From assembly GCA_017617545.1 (NCBI GenBank), contig JAFZVZ010000016.1, positions 27,543 to 91,542 on the forward strand: a DNA stretch of 64,000 nucleotides, written 5' to 3'. A program made the position numbers and the translations under genes. The notes below the pieces were generated by a model. It had not been told where the DNA came from. It saw only the letters and a list, made by a program, of their open reading frames with translations, and searched no databases. This DNA is from Lachnospiraceae bacterium (GTDB lineage Bacteria > Bacillota > Clostridia > Lachnospirales > Lachnospiraceae). Within the stretch, counting starts at the first letter, position 1. Each line of letters begins with the position of its first letter. This document shows positions 11,301 through 19,875 of the stretch, one piece after another.

Positions 11301-11738
11301 TCACTCCTCCTCGCTCTCCATCTGGCTGATCCGATTGATATGTCTCGGTGCGTTGGAAAATTCCGTGTTTAAAAACGTATCAACGATCATGAGCGCAAGG
11401 CCCGGGCCTACAACACGGCCGCCCATCGCGAGCACGTTCGCGTCGTTGTGCTGTCTCGTCGCCTCCGCGCTGAACACGTCGTGGCAGACCGCGCAGCGGA
11501 TCCCCTTAAATTTGTTCGCGGTAATGCTGATGCCGATGCCGGTACCGCAGATCAGGATACCCTTCTCGCACTCACCCGAAAGGATCGCCTTCGCCACGCG
11601 CTTCGCGTAGATCGGGTAATCCGTAGCGGCAGGCGAATCGGTTCCGAAATCGCGGAACTCCACGCCCTTCTCGGTGAGGTGCGCCTTCACCTCTTTCATC
11701 AGTTCAAATCCGCCGTGATCACATCCTAAAGCTATCAT
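11301..11738 (-). CDS. rpiB: Ribose-5-phosphate isomerase B
   Basis: A 145-aa RpiB/LacAB-family sugar isomerase interconverting ribose-5-phosphate and ribulose-5-phosphate. Motifs seen are GCDHGGFELM at the N-terminus, the catalytic Cys loop ILICGTGIGIS, and NDANVLAMGGRVVG. The start at 11738 has GGAGG eight bases upstream and overlaps the end of the preceding phosphatase-like gene by 20 bp. The order ywlC - ywlE-like - rpiB is the conserved Firmicutes arrangement. Confidence 0.95.
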   Translation of the reverse strand: MIALGCDHGGFELMKEVKAHLTEKGVEFRDFGTDSPAATDYPIYAKRVAKAILSGECEKGILICGTGIGISITANKFKGIRCAVCHDVFSAEATRQHNDANVLAMGGRVVGPGLALMIVDTFLNTEFSNAPRHINRISQMESEEE

Positions 11739-12246
11739 CGTTTCTATCCTCCATGATTTCCTGTTCAAACAGCTGACTGCTGTCAATATCGTCGTTCGAC
11801 GCGAGCATCTGCCGGATCGCGGGGATCGCCTCCGTGATCATGCGGTCGATGTCCTCGTAGCACTTCTCGTAATCCTCCTCCGTCCCGCCGTACGGATCCT
11901 TCACATCCTGCTCCTCGCCGGCAAGCGCGGCAAGCGTGTAGGCCGTCGCATACGGGAAGCGCGTCTTAAACCTCTCGCGGTCCCTCTCCTTGAGCGCGAT
12001 CACGAGCGTGCTGTCCGTGATGTCGCCGTTTCGGATCTCCATGCTCGTCGTGCGGACCATCGTGATATCATGCTTCGCCAGAACCGCCTCCGCCCTCGGG
12101 TTGCACGGTTCCTCAAACAGCACGACGATCCCGCGGGATGAGACGTACAACGGCTCACCCTCGTAGCGGGCGATAAACACATTTTCCGCGATCATCGACA
12201 GACATGTGTTGTCGCCGCAGACAAAAACGATACGGTCAAATCTCAT
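11719..12246 (-). CDS. Low-molecular-weight phosphatase-like protein (YwlE position) lacking the catalytic Arg
   Basis: A 175-aa protein of the LMW protein-tyrosine/arginine phosphatase fold. The P-loop, normally VCTGNTCRSPMAE, reads VCGDNTCLSMIAE: the nucleophile Cys10 is kept, but the phosphate-binding Arg of CX5R is Leu16 and the Pro is Met. The general-acid loop is present as DPYGGTEEDYEKC near residue 130. A 20-residue acidic extension is added at the C-terminus. It sits between ywlC and rpiB, where B. subtilis has the arginine phosphatase ywlE. Either it is catalytically dead or altered, or it acts as a phospho-binding protein. No sign of frameshift or decay elsewhere. Confidence 0.82.
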   Translation of the reverse strand: MRFDRIVFVCGDNTCLSMIAENVFIARYEGEPLYVSSRGIVVLFEEPCNPRAEAVLAKHDITMVRTTSMEIRNGDITDSTLVIALKERDRERFKTRFPYATAYTLAALAGEEQDVKDPYGGTEEDYEKCYEDIDRMITEAIPAIRQMLASNDDIDSSQLFEQEIMEDRNDDSFRM

Positions 12247-12247
12247 G

Positions 12248-13309
12248 TCACTCCTCCACCGCCACGATGCGATACCCGGCCGCCTTCATCAAGCGGTTCA
12301 TCACCGCCTGCCCGACGCCGGACTCCGGGAAGCTCTCGCCGAAGATATACTCGGCACCCATATTGTCAAACTCCCGCAGGGTGGCGAACAGATGCGCCGC
12401 GACGCTCGCTTCCTCCTCGCGGTCGCCGACGCTTCGCACGGTCAATCCGCGGTAGCAGTCCTTCGTCTCCTCCGAGGCGAGCACCGCGACACGGTACCCT
12501 TCCGCAAGCTTCGCCTCCGCCACCTTCTGCACCCGGGCGACAACCTTGTCGAGGTCACCCTCGAAGATCGTCAGCTCACCCTTCGGCGCATAATGCCGAT
12601 ACCGCATTCCGGGGGCTCTTGCGACAATTGTCTCATCTTTCACGCGCTTCACGACCGCGGGGTCGTACTCCACCGTCGGCAGCACTTCGCGCAGCTGCTC
12701 GATCGTGATATATCCCGGCCGCAGCACAAGGGGCGTCTCCCCCGTCAGATCCACGATCGTGGACTCGAGGCCGATCGGCACGCTTCCGCCGTCTAAGATC
12801 ATCGGGATGCGACCCTGAAGATCCTCGTACACATGCTCCGCGCACGTGGGGCTCGGTCTGCCGCTCGCGTTCGCCGACGGCGCCGCGATGTACACGCCGC
12901 TTACCCGGATCAGCATCGCCGCCACCGGGTCGCTCGGCATGCGGATCGCAACGGTCTGCAAACCGCCCGTCGTCGCGTCCGGCACGATCTCTTTCTTTCG
13001 TAAAATGATGGTCATCGGCCCCGGCCAGAAGCTCTCCGCAAGCGCCCAAGCGCTCTCGGGGATATCCTTCGCCAGCACCGGCAACGCATCCGTATCCGCG
13101 ATATGAACGATCAGCGGATTGTCCGAAGGTCTGCCCTTCGCGGCGTAGATCCGTCTCGACGCATCCGGGTCAAGCGCATCCCCGCCGAGGCCGTACACGG
13201 TCTCCGTGGGAAACGCCACGAGCTCGCCGTCGCGCAACAGCTGCGCCGCCTCCCTAAGCTGATCACTATGCAAATGTTCCCGGTCGATTGGGATCACCCG
13301 CGTCTCCAT
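12248..13309 (-). CDS. ywlC: L-threonylcarbamoyladenylate synthase (Sua5/YwlC)
   Basis: A 353-aa enzyme making threonylcarbamoyl-AMP from Thr, bicarbonate and ATP for tRNA t6A37. The YrdC domain (residues 1-200) shows FPTETVYGLGGDA, YAAKGRPSDNPLIVHI and APSANASGRPSPT. The C-terminal Sua5 domain (about 215-350) makes this the long form. The stop is one base from the start of the next gene, so the two are coupled. The start at 13309 is preceded by AAAGGAAG at a slightly long distance. Confidence 0.95.
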   Translation of the reverse strand: METRVIPIDREHLHSDQLREAAQLLRDGELVAFPTETVYGLGGDALDPDASRRIYAAKGRPSDNPLIVHIADTDALPVLAKDIPESAWALAESFWPGPMTIILRKKEIVPDATTGGLQTVAIRMPSDPVAAMLIRVSGVYIAAPSANASGRPSPTCAEHVYEDLQGRIPMILDGGSVPIGLESTIVDLTGETPLVLRPGYITIEQLREVLPTVEYDPAVVKRVKDETIVARAPGMRYRHYAPKGELTIFEGDLDKVVARVQKVAEAKLAEGYRVAVLASEETKDCYRGLTVRSVGDREEEASVAAHLFATLREFDNMGAEYIFGESFPESGVGQAVMNRLMKAAGYRIVAVEE

Positions 13310-13407
13310 CCTGTACTGACTTCCTTTCCTTGCCCTTCGGGCTGTCCCGCAGCGGACAACCTTCCTCAAATGTCATTATATGCCCCCCGCGGTCAATAGT
13401 CAAATCC

Positions 13408-13449
13408 AAAAAAGGAAGAGTTCCCGCGATCCCGCGCGGAAACTCCTCC
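13408..13449 (-). terminator. Terminator of the ABC transporter operon
   Basis: On the minus strand a GGAGTTTCCGCG/CGCGGGAACTCTTCC imperfect stem runs directly into TTTTTT. It lies 45 bp after the permease stop. Confidence 0.75.
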
Positions 13450-13493
13450 TGCCACAACTTTTCTATATCCGGTTTACTCCACGGTGATCCTTA

Positions 13494-15044
13494 TCAGGGC
13501 TGCACGGCGGTGTTCTGCACGGCGGTGTTCCCGTCGTTCAGGAACCCGAGTTCCCGGATCTCCTGCATCATATTGTGCGCCTGCACCGAAGTCATCCTCA
13601 CGTCCTGAGCCATGACCGTATCCTCACCGTCCGCTCCCCGGAACCAGATCTTGAGGGTGCATACCCGGTCTCTTTCGAACCCGTTCGCTGTCTCGCATCC
13701 GTTCATGAAGAAATCCAGAAACGCTGAAAAATCTTTATTCCGGTCCGCCGCATACTTCTGGAATATTTTGATTACCTCACGCACCTTCCAGTCGCTGACG
13801 TCCCTTCTCGGGATTCTCATTCCGTAAACCCACACGTCATTCGCTTTGTAAGAATACTGTCCGGTATCCCAATCATAGGAATACGGTCCTGCATACAAGA
13901 TACAGTTACGAGGATCCTCATAGTAATCCCATTCCGTATCCACCTTGATGCATGCCCCGTCCATATCCCGGGTCGGCACATACCGTATCGCGCCGAACCC
14001 GTCCGTGGCAAACGCAACCCACAGCAGAAGGATAAACGCCGCCGTGGTTACGAAGAATTTTACGGTCCACAGAACGATCTTCGTTCCGGACAGGATCCCG
14101 CGGAAGGATATGATGTGGATCACCAGATAAACGACACCCGCCAGTGCGATCGCCGCTGCAGGCGAAATCGCGAACAGAAGGAGCGCGTAGTAGGCCACCA
14201 GCCCGCACGCAAGCACCAGCTCGAAGAATATCCTGCTCACGATCGGCTTTCCCGCCGCTCCGGCGTCCCTGCGGCGATACACCAAAAACACAAGGGCCAT
14301 CACCGCCACGGAGATCAGACAGTTGACCAGACATACCTTCACATACATCCCGAGCGAGGCGTTATCATCCCACGCCAGCAGGGAGAGCGTCCACCGGAAG
14401 TATACGAGCCCCGGCTTTACAACCTGCCCGCCGATCTTCTCCATCAGCTGCGCGCGCAGCAGAAGCGGCGCCGCAGAAACCGCGATAACCGCGAGATACG
14501 TAAGATAATGGATCTCCGCAAGTCGGCCGCAGCACACCGAACATACAACCGCGATCGCATCCAGGAACATCATCCCCGCGATCAGGACCGCGAATACCTT
14601 GCCGCACATGTCCGGGGAAAAACATTCATAAGTACGGTAAAACCAATCGTTGTACCTATAGCCTTTGTCCGCCAGAGCGGTCGTAAGGGCAGCGATCCCG
14701 GACCATACCGCAACCGGCAATATGTGCAGATACACAAGCGCCAGCAGTTTGGACACGTATCGCTCTCCCGCGCTCATCGGCAGCGCATAAACGACATCGC
14801 TCTGCTGCCGGTTATGCATCTCGCGGAACACGCCGACCACAAATACCGGTCCCATCAATGCTCCCACGCAGAGCAGTATGCATCCGACATCGGAGACATT
14901 GGAATCCAGGATATCCGCAGTCGCTCCGACAAAACACTGTAACAGACATCCCACACCGAGGATGATATTGAGCACGGTAAATACCCTGCCGTGCGTGCGC
15001 GCCTCCCCCAGCGCCATTCGGTTAATTCGCCGACAACGACTCAT
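13494..15044 (-). CDS. ABC-2-type membrane permease
   Basis: A 516-aa polytopic protein with about eight to ten hydrophobic segments between residues 20 and 375, then a soluble C-terminal part of about 140 residues (from YVPTRDMDGACIKVDTEW). It follows and overlaps an ABC ATPase gene by 23 bp, so it is the membrane half of that exporter. The family is the loosely conserved BcrB/YtrC-like group, and the substrate is unknown. The ATG at 15044 is preferred because GAGGGGG lies seven bases upstream. The last codons contain a perfect 15-bp tandem duplication producing NTAVQNTAVQP. Confidence 0.78.
   Translation of the reverse strand: MSRCRRINRMALGEARTHGRVFTVLNIILGVGCLLQCFVGATADILDSNVSDVGCILLCVGALMGPVFVVGVFREMHNRQQSDVVYALPMSAGERYVSKLLALVYLHILPVAVWSGIAALTTALADKGYRYNDWFYRTYECFSPDMCGKVFAVLIAGMMFLDAIAVVCSVCCGRLAEIHYLTYLAVIAVSAAPLLLRAQLMEKIGGQVVKPGLVYFRWTLSLLAWDDNASLGMYVKVCLVNCLISVAVMALVFLVYRRRDAGAAGKPIVSRIFFELVLACGLVAYYALLLFAISPAAAIALAGVVYLVIHIISFRGILSGTKIVLWTVKFFVTTAAFILLLWVAFATDGFGAIRYVPTRDMDGACIKVDTEWDYYEDPRNCILYAGPYSYDWDTGQYSYKANDVWVYGMRIPRRDVSDWKVREVIKIFQKYAADRNKDFSAFLDFFMNGCETANGFERDRVCTLKIWFRGADGEDTVMAQDVRMTSVQAHNMMQEIRELGFLNDGNTAVQNTAVQP
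13501..13530. repeat. Perfect 15-bp tandem duplication in the permease 3' end
   Basis: TGCACGGCGGTGTTC occurs twice head to tail, duplicating five codons (NTAVQ) just before the stop without breaking the frame. Confidence 0.9.
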
Positions 15045-15960
15045 ATCCATACCCCCTCGCTTCCAACTCATAGATGAACACTTCCTCCAGCGTGAGCGGC
15101 ACCGTCTCGACATAATCCGTCTCCAGCCCGGTCAGCTTCTGCAGGACCTCATCCTCCGTTCCCTTGACGACCGCCTGCGTGACAATGCCCGTGGCCGAAT
15201 GGGACAGCACCGTCAGTCCGAGCTCCTCGAGCTCCTCCCGGCTGACCGCCGCTCTCTTCTTCACCAGCTGCACCTTGCTGACGCCGCCGCGAACCTCGTC
15301 GATCTCGTTGTCAAACACCAGTTTTCCCTTGTGCAGCAGCATCGCGCGGTCGCACAGCTCGCCGATCTCCGTCACATTGTGCGAAGATATGATCAGCGTG
15401 GCTCCCCGGTCGAGCATCTCGTCGACGATGATGTCCTTGAGCATTTTCCGCATCGCCGGATCGAGCCCGTCGAACGCCTCGTCCATCACCAGGTACTTGG
15501 TCCCGCACGCAAGCGCCGTAACGACGATCGCCTGACGCTTCATGCCTTTGGAAAATGTCGCCAGCTTCCGGTCCCTCGGAAGTTCGAGCTTGTCCGTCAG
15601 CCGGTTGAACAGTTCCATGGAAAATTTCTCATAGTAGCTTGCATAATACTTCGCAAGCGTTTTCATCGTAAAATCGGCATACTGTACCGTCTCATCGTTG
15701 ATGAAGAAAATTTCGGACTTTGCCGCGGGATTGTTCCACACGTTCTGTCCGTCGACGGTGATGCTGCCCTGCTGCATCCGGTAGACGCCGCACATCAGTC
15801 TCATCAGAGTTGATTTGCCGGCGCCGTTGGAGCCCAGAAAGCCGTACACACACCCGTCCGGGATCCGGAGCGTGATGTCGTCAAGAGCGCGGACAGCCCC
15901 ATCGCTGCCTCCCTTTCGCTTTCCGGCGAACTCCATTGTGACATTATTGATCTCAATCAT
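15022..15960 (-). CDS. ABC transporter ATP-binding protein
   Basis: A 312-aa nucleotide-binding subunit. Walker A GSNGAGKST near residue 43, ABC signature FSKGMKRQ (degenerate LSGGQ) near 137, and Walker B YLVMDEAFDGLD near 157 are all present, with a C-terminal extension of about 80 residues. It overlaps the GntR gene by 8 bp and the permease by 23 bp. The arrangement resembles YtrA-YtrB in B. subtilis, linked to cell-envelope stress; a similar export role is inference. Confidence 0.9.
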   Translation of the reverse strand: MIEINNVTMEFAGKRKGGSDGAVRALDDITLRIPDGCVYGFLGSNGAGKSTLMRLMCGVYRMQQGSITVDGQNVWNNPAAKSEIFFINDETVQYADFTMKTLAKYYASYYEKFSMELFNRLTDKLELPRDRKLATFSKGMKRQAIVVTALACGTKYLVMDEAFDGLDPAMRKMLKDIIVDEMLDRGATLIISSHNVTEIGELCDRAMLLHKGKLVFDNEIDEVRGGVSKVQLVKKRAAVSREELEELGLTVLSHSATGIVTQAVVKGTEDEVLQKLTGLETDYVETVPLTLEEVFIYELEARGYGYESLSAN

Positions 15961-16408
15961 CGTCCTTCACCCCCTCATTTCCGTTCGGCATTCCCGGGCC
16001 GTCTGTCTCTGCCCCGGTCACAGTTCCCCCAATGTATCCCTTGCCTGCGCTGTCTCCCGCGCCGCATTCCTGCTCCACGATCGCCGCGAGTGTCTCCTTC
16101 GGCACTCCCGCGCGAAATGCTTCCCTCGCAGCCTGGCGGAACTCCTCCGTCAGTCTCCGGTAGACGCTGTCGTGCTGATCCGCCACGAAACAGCCCTTGC
16201 CCGCGACCGAGTAGATGATGCCGTTCCGTTCCAGTTCGATGTACGCTTTGGCGACTGTGTTGGGATTGATCCCCAACTCCTTCGCCAGCACACGCGCTGC
16301 GGGGATCCGGTCATGCGGCTGTAGCAATCCCTTGGCAATCTCCCCGCAGATGCCTCTGCAGAGCTGCTCATAGATCGGCGCCCGCCCTGTTACATCCAGC
16401 GTGATCAT
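15953..16408 (-). CDS. GntR-family (YtrA-type) transcriptional regulator
   Basis: A 151-aa repressor-type protein. Residues 1-70 form the GntR winged helix (PIYEQLCRGICGEIAKGLL, then RVLAKELGINPNTVAKAYIELE), followed by the short two-helix effector region typical of the YtrA subfamily and a flexible Gly/Asp-rich tail. First gene of the GntR-ATPase-permease operon. A perfect inverted repeat sits just downstream of the -10 of its own promoter (16617-16643), indicating autorepression. The inducer is unknown; cell-wall-active compounds are usual for relatives. Confidence 0.9.
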   Translation of the reverse strand: MITLDVTGRAPIYEQLCRGICGEIAKGLLQPHDRIPAARVLAKELGINPNTVAKAYIELERNGIIYSVAGKGCFVADQHDSVYRRLTEEFRQAAREAFRAGVPKETLAAIVEQECGAGDSAGKGYIGGTVTGAETDGPGMPNGNEGVKDDD

Positions 16409-16616
16409 CCCGATTGTACCCCCCTTTCTTATAATCTGTCATGCCCCGGTGCTTCGGGTCCCCCACGTTGCCCGACAGCCCGGGGCCGCCATCGTCGAAG
16501 CGTTCCGACCGCCGGTCGGCCGCTCCCTGTCACTGATTGCCGGAGCAGCGGCCGTTCCGCTGCCCCGGCACCCCCCACATAAGCTGCTGTTCTATTCGTG
16601 TCATTTGCAGCTGTCT

Positions 16617-16643
16617 AAGTGTACTATGTGCCTTAGTACACTT
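16617..16643. promoter_or_regulatory. Operator for the GntR/YtrA-type regulator
   Basis: A perfect palindrome, AAGTGTACTA-N7-TAGTACACTT, with ten-base arms. It begins three bases from the -10 hexamer and covers the expected transcription start, so bound protein would block initiation. Confidence 0.8.
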
Positions 16644-16645
16644 GC

Positions 16646-16674
16646 ATACTACACCCGCTTTTTTCGGATGTCAA
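16646..16674 (-). promoter_or_regulatory. Promoter of the GntR-ABC operon
   Basis: Minus strand TTGACA - 17 bp - TAGTAT. The leader from here to the GntR start is about 230 bases. Confidence 0.8.
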
Positions 16675-17149
16675 CAGTTTTTTTGAAAAATTATGAAAAC
16701 AGCGTTTCTTGAATCGATTGACGCCCGGCGTCAATCGCCGCCGGATGCGCGCCCGCAAAGCGGGCATGTTTCCTTTGCGCATTCGTGCGATCCATTGGTT
16801 TTGTTGTGAGAAACCTTTTCTCACAACAAAACCGGCCCGCCTTCTCCATCGGAGAAAACGGGCCGGACCTTTGCAATTAACACTTTCCGAATGTGATTGT
16901 ATCCCGCGCATCCCGCGCGTTCCGATCGCCTATCAGTGATACCGGCGGACGCGACCGATACCGTAACACACGACAAGCGTGTCAACCGATGAAAGACCTG
17001 CGTCCTTACAACACTTCCTTCATATTCCTCAACCTTATCGTCCTCATCGGATCTGGGTACATTATACCGCATATTTTTCGCTATTCGCCCATTCTTGCAA
17101 AATTGTAAGATGAAATTTTGCGATCACGGTTTTATGCAGGTTTTCCACG
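16675..17149. other. Non-coding region with four consecutive perfect inverted repeats
   Basis: No credible gene is seen between the GntR promoter and the response regulator. Within about 150 bp lie: CGATTGACGC-CCG-GCGTCAATCG (16715-16737); GCCCGC-AAA-GCGGGC (16751-16765); a 17-bp perfect pair starting GGTTTTGTTGTGAGAAA with loop CCT (16797-16833); and CCGGCCCG...CGGGCCGG with an inner TTCTCC/GGAGAA stem (16832-16866). A further pair GCAAAAT/ATTTTGC lies near 17096-17120. The fourth hairpin followed by TTTTGTTG on the minus strand could end the response-regulator transcript. Short open frames here overlap these palindromes and have no SD. Confidence 0.65.
16832..16866 (-). terminator. Probable terminator of the two-component operon
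   Basis: On the minus strand the stem CCGGCCCG/CGGGCCGG, with an inner TTCTCC/GGAGAA stem, is followed by TTTTGTTGTG. It is about 285 bases past the response-regulator stop. The preceding 17-bp palindrome shares two bases with it and could compete for pairing. Confidence 0.5.
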
Positions 17150-17821
17150 TCAAACACGCTCCAGCGTGTACCCCTCGTTGGCGTTGCACGCGATCGCGTA
17201 CGGCGTGTCGTTCTCCTCGAGCTTGCGGTTCAGGCGGGAGATCGTCGTGTAGATCGCGTTGGGGTTCATGGCCGTCGGGGAGTTCCACACGTTGCGGTAC
17301 AGATCCTCCTTCGCGATCGGCTTGCCGCTTCCGGACGCGAGCATCAGAAGCAGCGAGAACTCCTTCTTGGTCAGCAGCAGGTCGTGCCCGCGGTAACTCG
17401 CGACGCCCGACACCGTATCAAGCTTGATATCGTCGTAAAATACGCACCGGTTTCCGGTGTTGCTCCCGCGCAGCCGCGCCTCCACATGCGCCACAAAGAC
17501 GCCGAGGTCGTACGGCTTGGTCATATAGTCATCGCCGCCCGCACGCAGCGCGCGGATGATGTCATCATTTTCCCCGAGCGCCGAAAGAAACAGGATCGGC
17601 ACATCGTACTCCTCGCGGATCTTCCTGCACAGGGTGATGCCGTCGCTGTCGGGAAGCATGATGTCAAGGACGACCAGATCCACCGGCTCCGCCTTCAGCT
17701 GCTCGATGCAGCTCTTGCCGTCGTACGCCGTCAGAACGTGATAGTCCTCCATCAGCAGCGCCTCATAATTGATCTCCATGATGTGAGGATTGTCCTCCAC
17801 CAGGAGCACTGTGTTACTCAT
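17150..17821 (-). CDS. OmpR-family response regulator
   Basis: A 223-aa regulator with a receiver domain (residues 1-120; acidic pair ED at 9-10, phospho-acceptor Asp in LVVLDIMLPDSDG near 53, Lys in MTKPYD near 102) and a winged-helix DNA-binding domain (about 130-223, ending GYTLERV). Its ATG overlaps the histidine kinase stop by 4 bp (ATGA), so the pair is translationally coupled with the kinase first. The target is unknown. A palindrome upstream of the kinase promoter (19858-19875) is a candidate binding site. Confidence 0.95.
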   Translation of the reverse strand: MSNTVLLVEDNPHIMEINYEALLMEDYHVLTAYDGKSCIEQLKAEPVDLVVLDIMLPDSDGITLCRKIREEYDVPILFLSALGENDDIIRALRAGGDDYMTKPYDLGVFVAHVEARLRGSNTGNRCVFYDDIKLDTVSGVASYRGHDLLLTKKEFSLLLMLASGSGKPIAKEDLYRNVWNSPTAMNPNAIYTTISRLNRKLEENDTPYAIACNANEGYTLERV

Positions 17822-19749
17822 TTTTCCTTCTCCTTCGGTATTGTAAACCGGAAGGTCGTTCCCGTAGGTCCGGTGCTCACAAGTTCCAGCTCACCGCCGT
17901 GCAGTTCCACGGTATCCCTGCAGATGGGAAGTCCCAGTCCGTTGCCCCCGTCCGTCGTGTAGCCGCGCTCAAACACATGCTCCACCGACTCCTCGGGGAT
18001 GCCGTTGCCCGTATCGGACACCGTAAATTCGCCCGCATCCGCGAGCTCGATCACTGCGAGCGTGATCGTTCCCTCCTCGGTATGCCTGCTCGCGTTGACG
18101 ATCAGGTTGATCAAAACCTGCAGCAAAAGCTCGAAGTTGCCGTGCACCATGCTTCCGCCGCCGGTCAGCACAAGCTTGTTGCCGCGCTTCTCGCACACCG
18201 GCTTCATGACAGCCACCGCGCTCTTCGCGAGTTCCATCGTGTCCACCGGTCCCATCTCGGCATCCTTGCGGCGCCCGTAGGTGTATGCCATGAGGTTGGA
18301 AACCATCTCGCCGAGACGGTCCGCCTCCGAGCGGATCGTGGACAGTCGCTCCGACGTCTGCTCCGACATTTTCCCCTTCTGAATCTGCATGTCGATCAGC
18401 TGCGCGTAGCCGGAGATGACCGCCAGCGGCGTCTTCAGCTCGTGCGCGACTGTCTGCAGGAAGTCGTGGTTCATATCGTTGACGCGCTGCAGCACTTCGT
18501 TCCGGTTCTTTTCCTCCTCCAGATGCAACGCCTGTTGCTGCATCCTATAGTTGACGATAACAGCAAGGATCAGGATGCACGCCAGCATTCCGAACGGTGT
18601 GACACCGTAATGCGCGATCATCGAGTTGCTGCCGGTGCCCATGCCCTCCCGGTACATCGAGTAGATCAGGATCAGGATAGCTGCGATCGCGCCGCAATCC
18701 GTCAGCGTCGGCCGCTTGTGTTTCCGGAACCAGAGCACTATGTGGATCACCATCAGAACGGCGATCGCCAGGCAGTAATAATAACAGATATGGCACAGAA
18801 GCACGAGGTCGTGCGTATCCAACGTAAAATGAAGGATGATCAAAACAGCATAAATCCCGGTGAACACGATCGTATCCCTCTTACGGAATACCTTGTGGAA
18901 AAATGCTGCCGGAAGAACATACCCGACCGCCGGGATCATCGAAGCGACCAGGACCGAAAGCCGGTACCGCAACAGGAAATCCATCTCCGGAAGAAACATT
19001 TCAAACGCAAAGAACTGGTTCCGAAACGCGATCAGCAGGCAGCACAGCGCCAGGACACCGTACCCTCGGTTGCGCAGATGCGTCGCGCAGATCAGAAAAT
19101 ACATCGCCAGAAACACGAGACCGCACGATGTGAACATGGAGAACAACGCGATGCCACGCACATATTTATCAATATTATCCGGTGTCGAGATCGTGGTTGC
19201 CTGAATGAAGCCCCCTTCATTGTGCATGTAATTGCAATACTGGTAGATAATCTCCACCTCACCGGTCTCGCCGGTGTAAAACGGATACCTCATAAAGCGG
19301 CCGCCGTGAACCGCCTTCTGCGGATCGTCTGAGACATATCCGATATTCAACTCCTCCTGCCCGTTCACGAACACGCGCGTCGAGTAATCGATGCCGTAAC
19401 TGGCAATCTCCAGATACTGGTTGGGTTTGGCCTTGATCACAACATGATACGTGCCGAGGTTATAATCCCAGACGCCCTTCCCGTCCTTCGGCGGAAGCGA
19501 CGTCGGATCCTTGAAATCCTCCGGCCAGAGCAGCTTCCCCGCATAGTAATCCCAGTTGTTCACCAGGTGATAAACGCTTTCCATAAAATCGACATCCGTC
19601 GCGTCGACAACACCATCCGTCGCCGAGATTTCCGGCATGGTAATATACATCCGGCTGCTCACATACTTGTAAACAAGTCCGATGCACAGTATCACGACGG
19701 CGGGGAGTATGAACCCCGCTATTCGGCTGATCTTCCGCTTCCTCAGCAT
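17818..19749 (-). CDS. Sensor histidine kinase with 7TMR-DISM-like membrane module
   Basis: A 643-aa kinase. One N-terminal membrane helix (about 10-28) leads to an outside domain of about 175 residues with a jelly-roll, carbohydrate-binding-like pattern (YHVVIKAKPNQYLEIASYGIDYSTRVFVNG is in this stretch, given here only as a locator within residues 85-125). About seven membrane helices (205-400) follow, then HisKA with VAHELKTPLAV (His near 443) and HATPase_c with NGLGLPI near 610. This is the 7TMR-DISM layout, usually a sensor of extracellular carbohydrates or related ligands. It partners the response regulator that overlaps its stop. Confidence 0.9.
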   Translation of the reverse strand: MLRKRKISRIAGFILPAVVILCIGLVYKYVSSRMYITMPEISATDGVVDATDVDFMESVYHLVNNWDYYAGKLLWPEDFKDPTSLPPKDGKGVWDYNLGTYHVVIKAKPNQYLEIASYGIDYSTRVFVNGQEELNIGYVSDDPQKAVHGGRFMRYPFYTGETGEVEIIYQYCNYMHNEGGFIQATTISTPDNIDKYVRGIALFSMFTSCGLVFLAMYFLICATHLRNRGYGVLALCCLLIAFRNQFFAFEMFLPEMDFLLRYRLSVLVASMIPAVGYVLPAAFFHKVFRKRDTIVFTGIYAVLIILHFTLDTHDLVLLCHICYYYCLAIAVLMVIHIVLWFRKHKRPTLTDCGAIAAILILIYSMYREGMGTGSNSMIAHYGVTPFGMLACILILAVIVNYRMQQQALHLEEEKNRNEVLQRVNDMNHDFLQTVAHELKTPLAVISGYAQLIDMQIQKGKMSEQTSERLSTIRSEADRLGEMVSNLMAYTYGRRKDAEMGPVDTMELAKSAVAVMKPVCEKRGNKLVLTGGGSMVHGNFELLLQVLINLIVNASRHTEEGTITLAVIELADAGEFTVSDTGNGIPEESVEHVFERGYTTDGGNGLGLPICRDTVELHGGELELVSTGPTGTTFRFTIPKEKEK

Positions 19750-19825
19750 CCTTCTTCTCCTCTGCCCCCGATGGGCTGTCCTCTTCCAATACGCATAAAA
19801 ACAGTCTGACTCTTTCGGTTCTATC

Positions 19826-19855
19826 AGTATACTCTATTTCTTCCCAAAATCGCAA
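19826..19855 (-). promoter_or_regulatory. Promoter of the histidine kinase operon
   Basis: Minus strand TTGCGA - 18 bp - TATACT, about 70 bases upstream of the kinase start. Confidence 0.6.
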
Positions 19856-19857
19856 GA

Positions 19858-19875
19858 CCTTACACTTTTGTAAGG
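19858..19875. promoter_or_regulatory. Palindrome next to the kinase -35; alternatively a plus-strand terminator
   Basis: CCTTACA-CTTT-TGTAAGG, seven-base perfect arms, two bases upstream of the -35. On the plus strand it is followed directly by TTTTTT, which also fits an intrinsic terminator, although no plus-strand gene precedes it. Confidence 0.55.

Noticed and set aside
16633-16911. Possible small gene in the hairpin region
   Set aside because: The frame runs through four palindromes, lacks an SD and overlaps the GntR promoter.
17899-19332. 477-codon plus-strand frame opposite the histidine kinase
   Set aside because: Antisense shadow rich in His/Arg/Gln; the kinase domains on the other strand are unambiguous.
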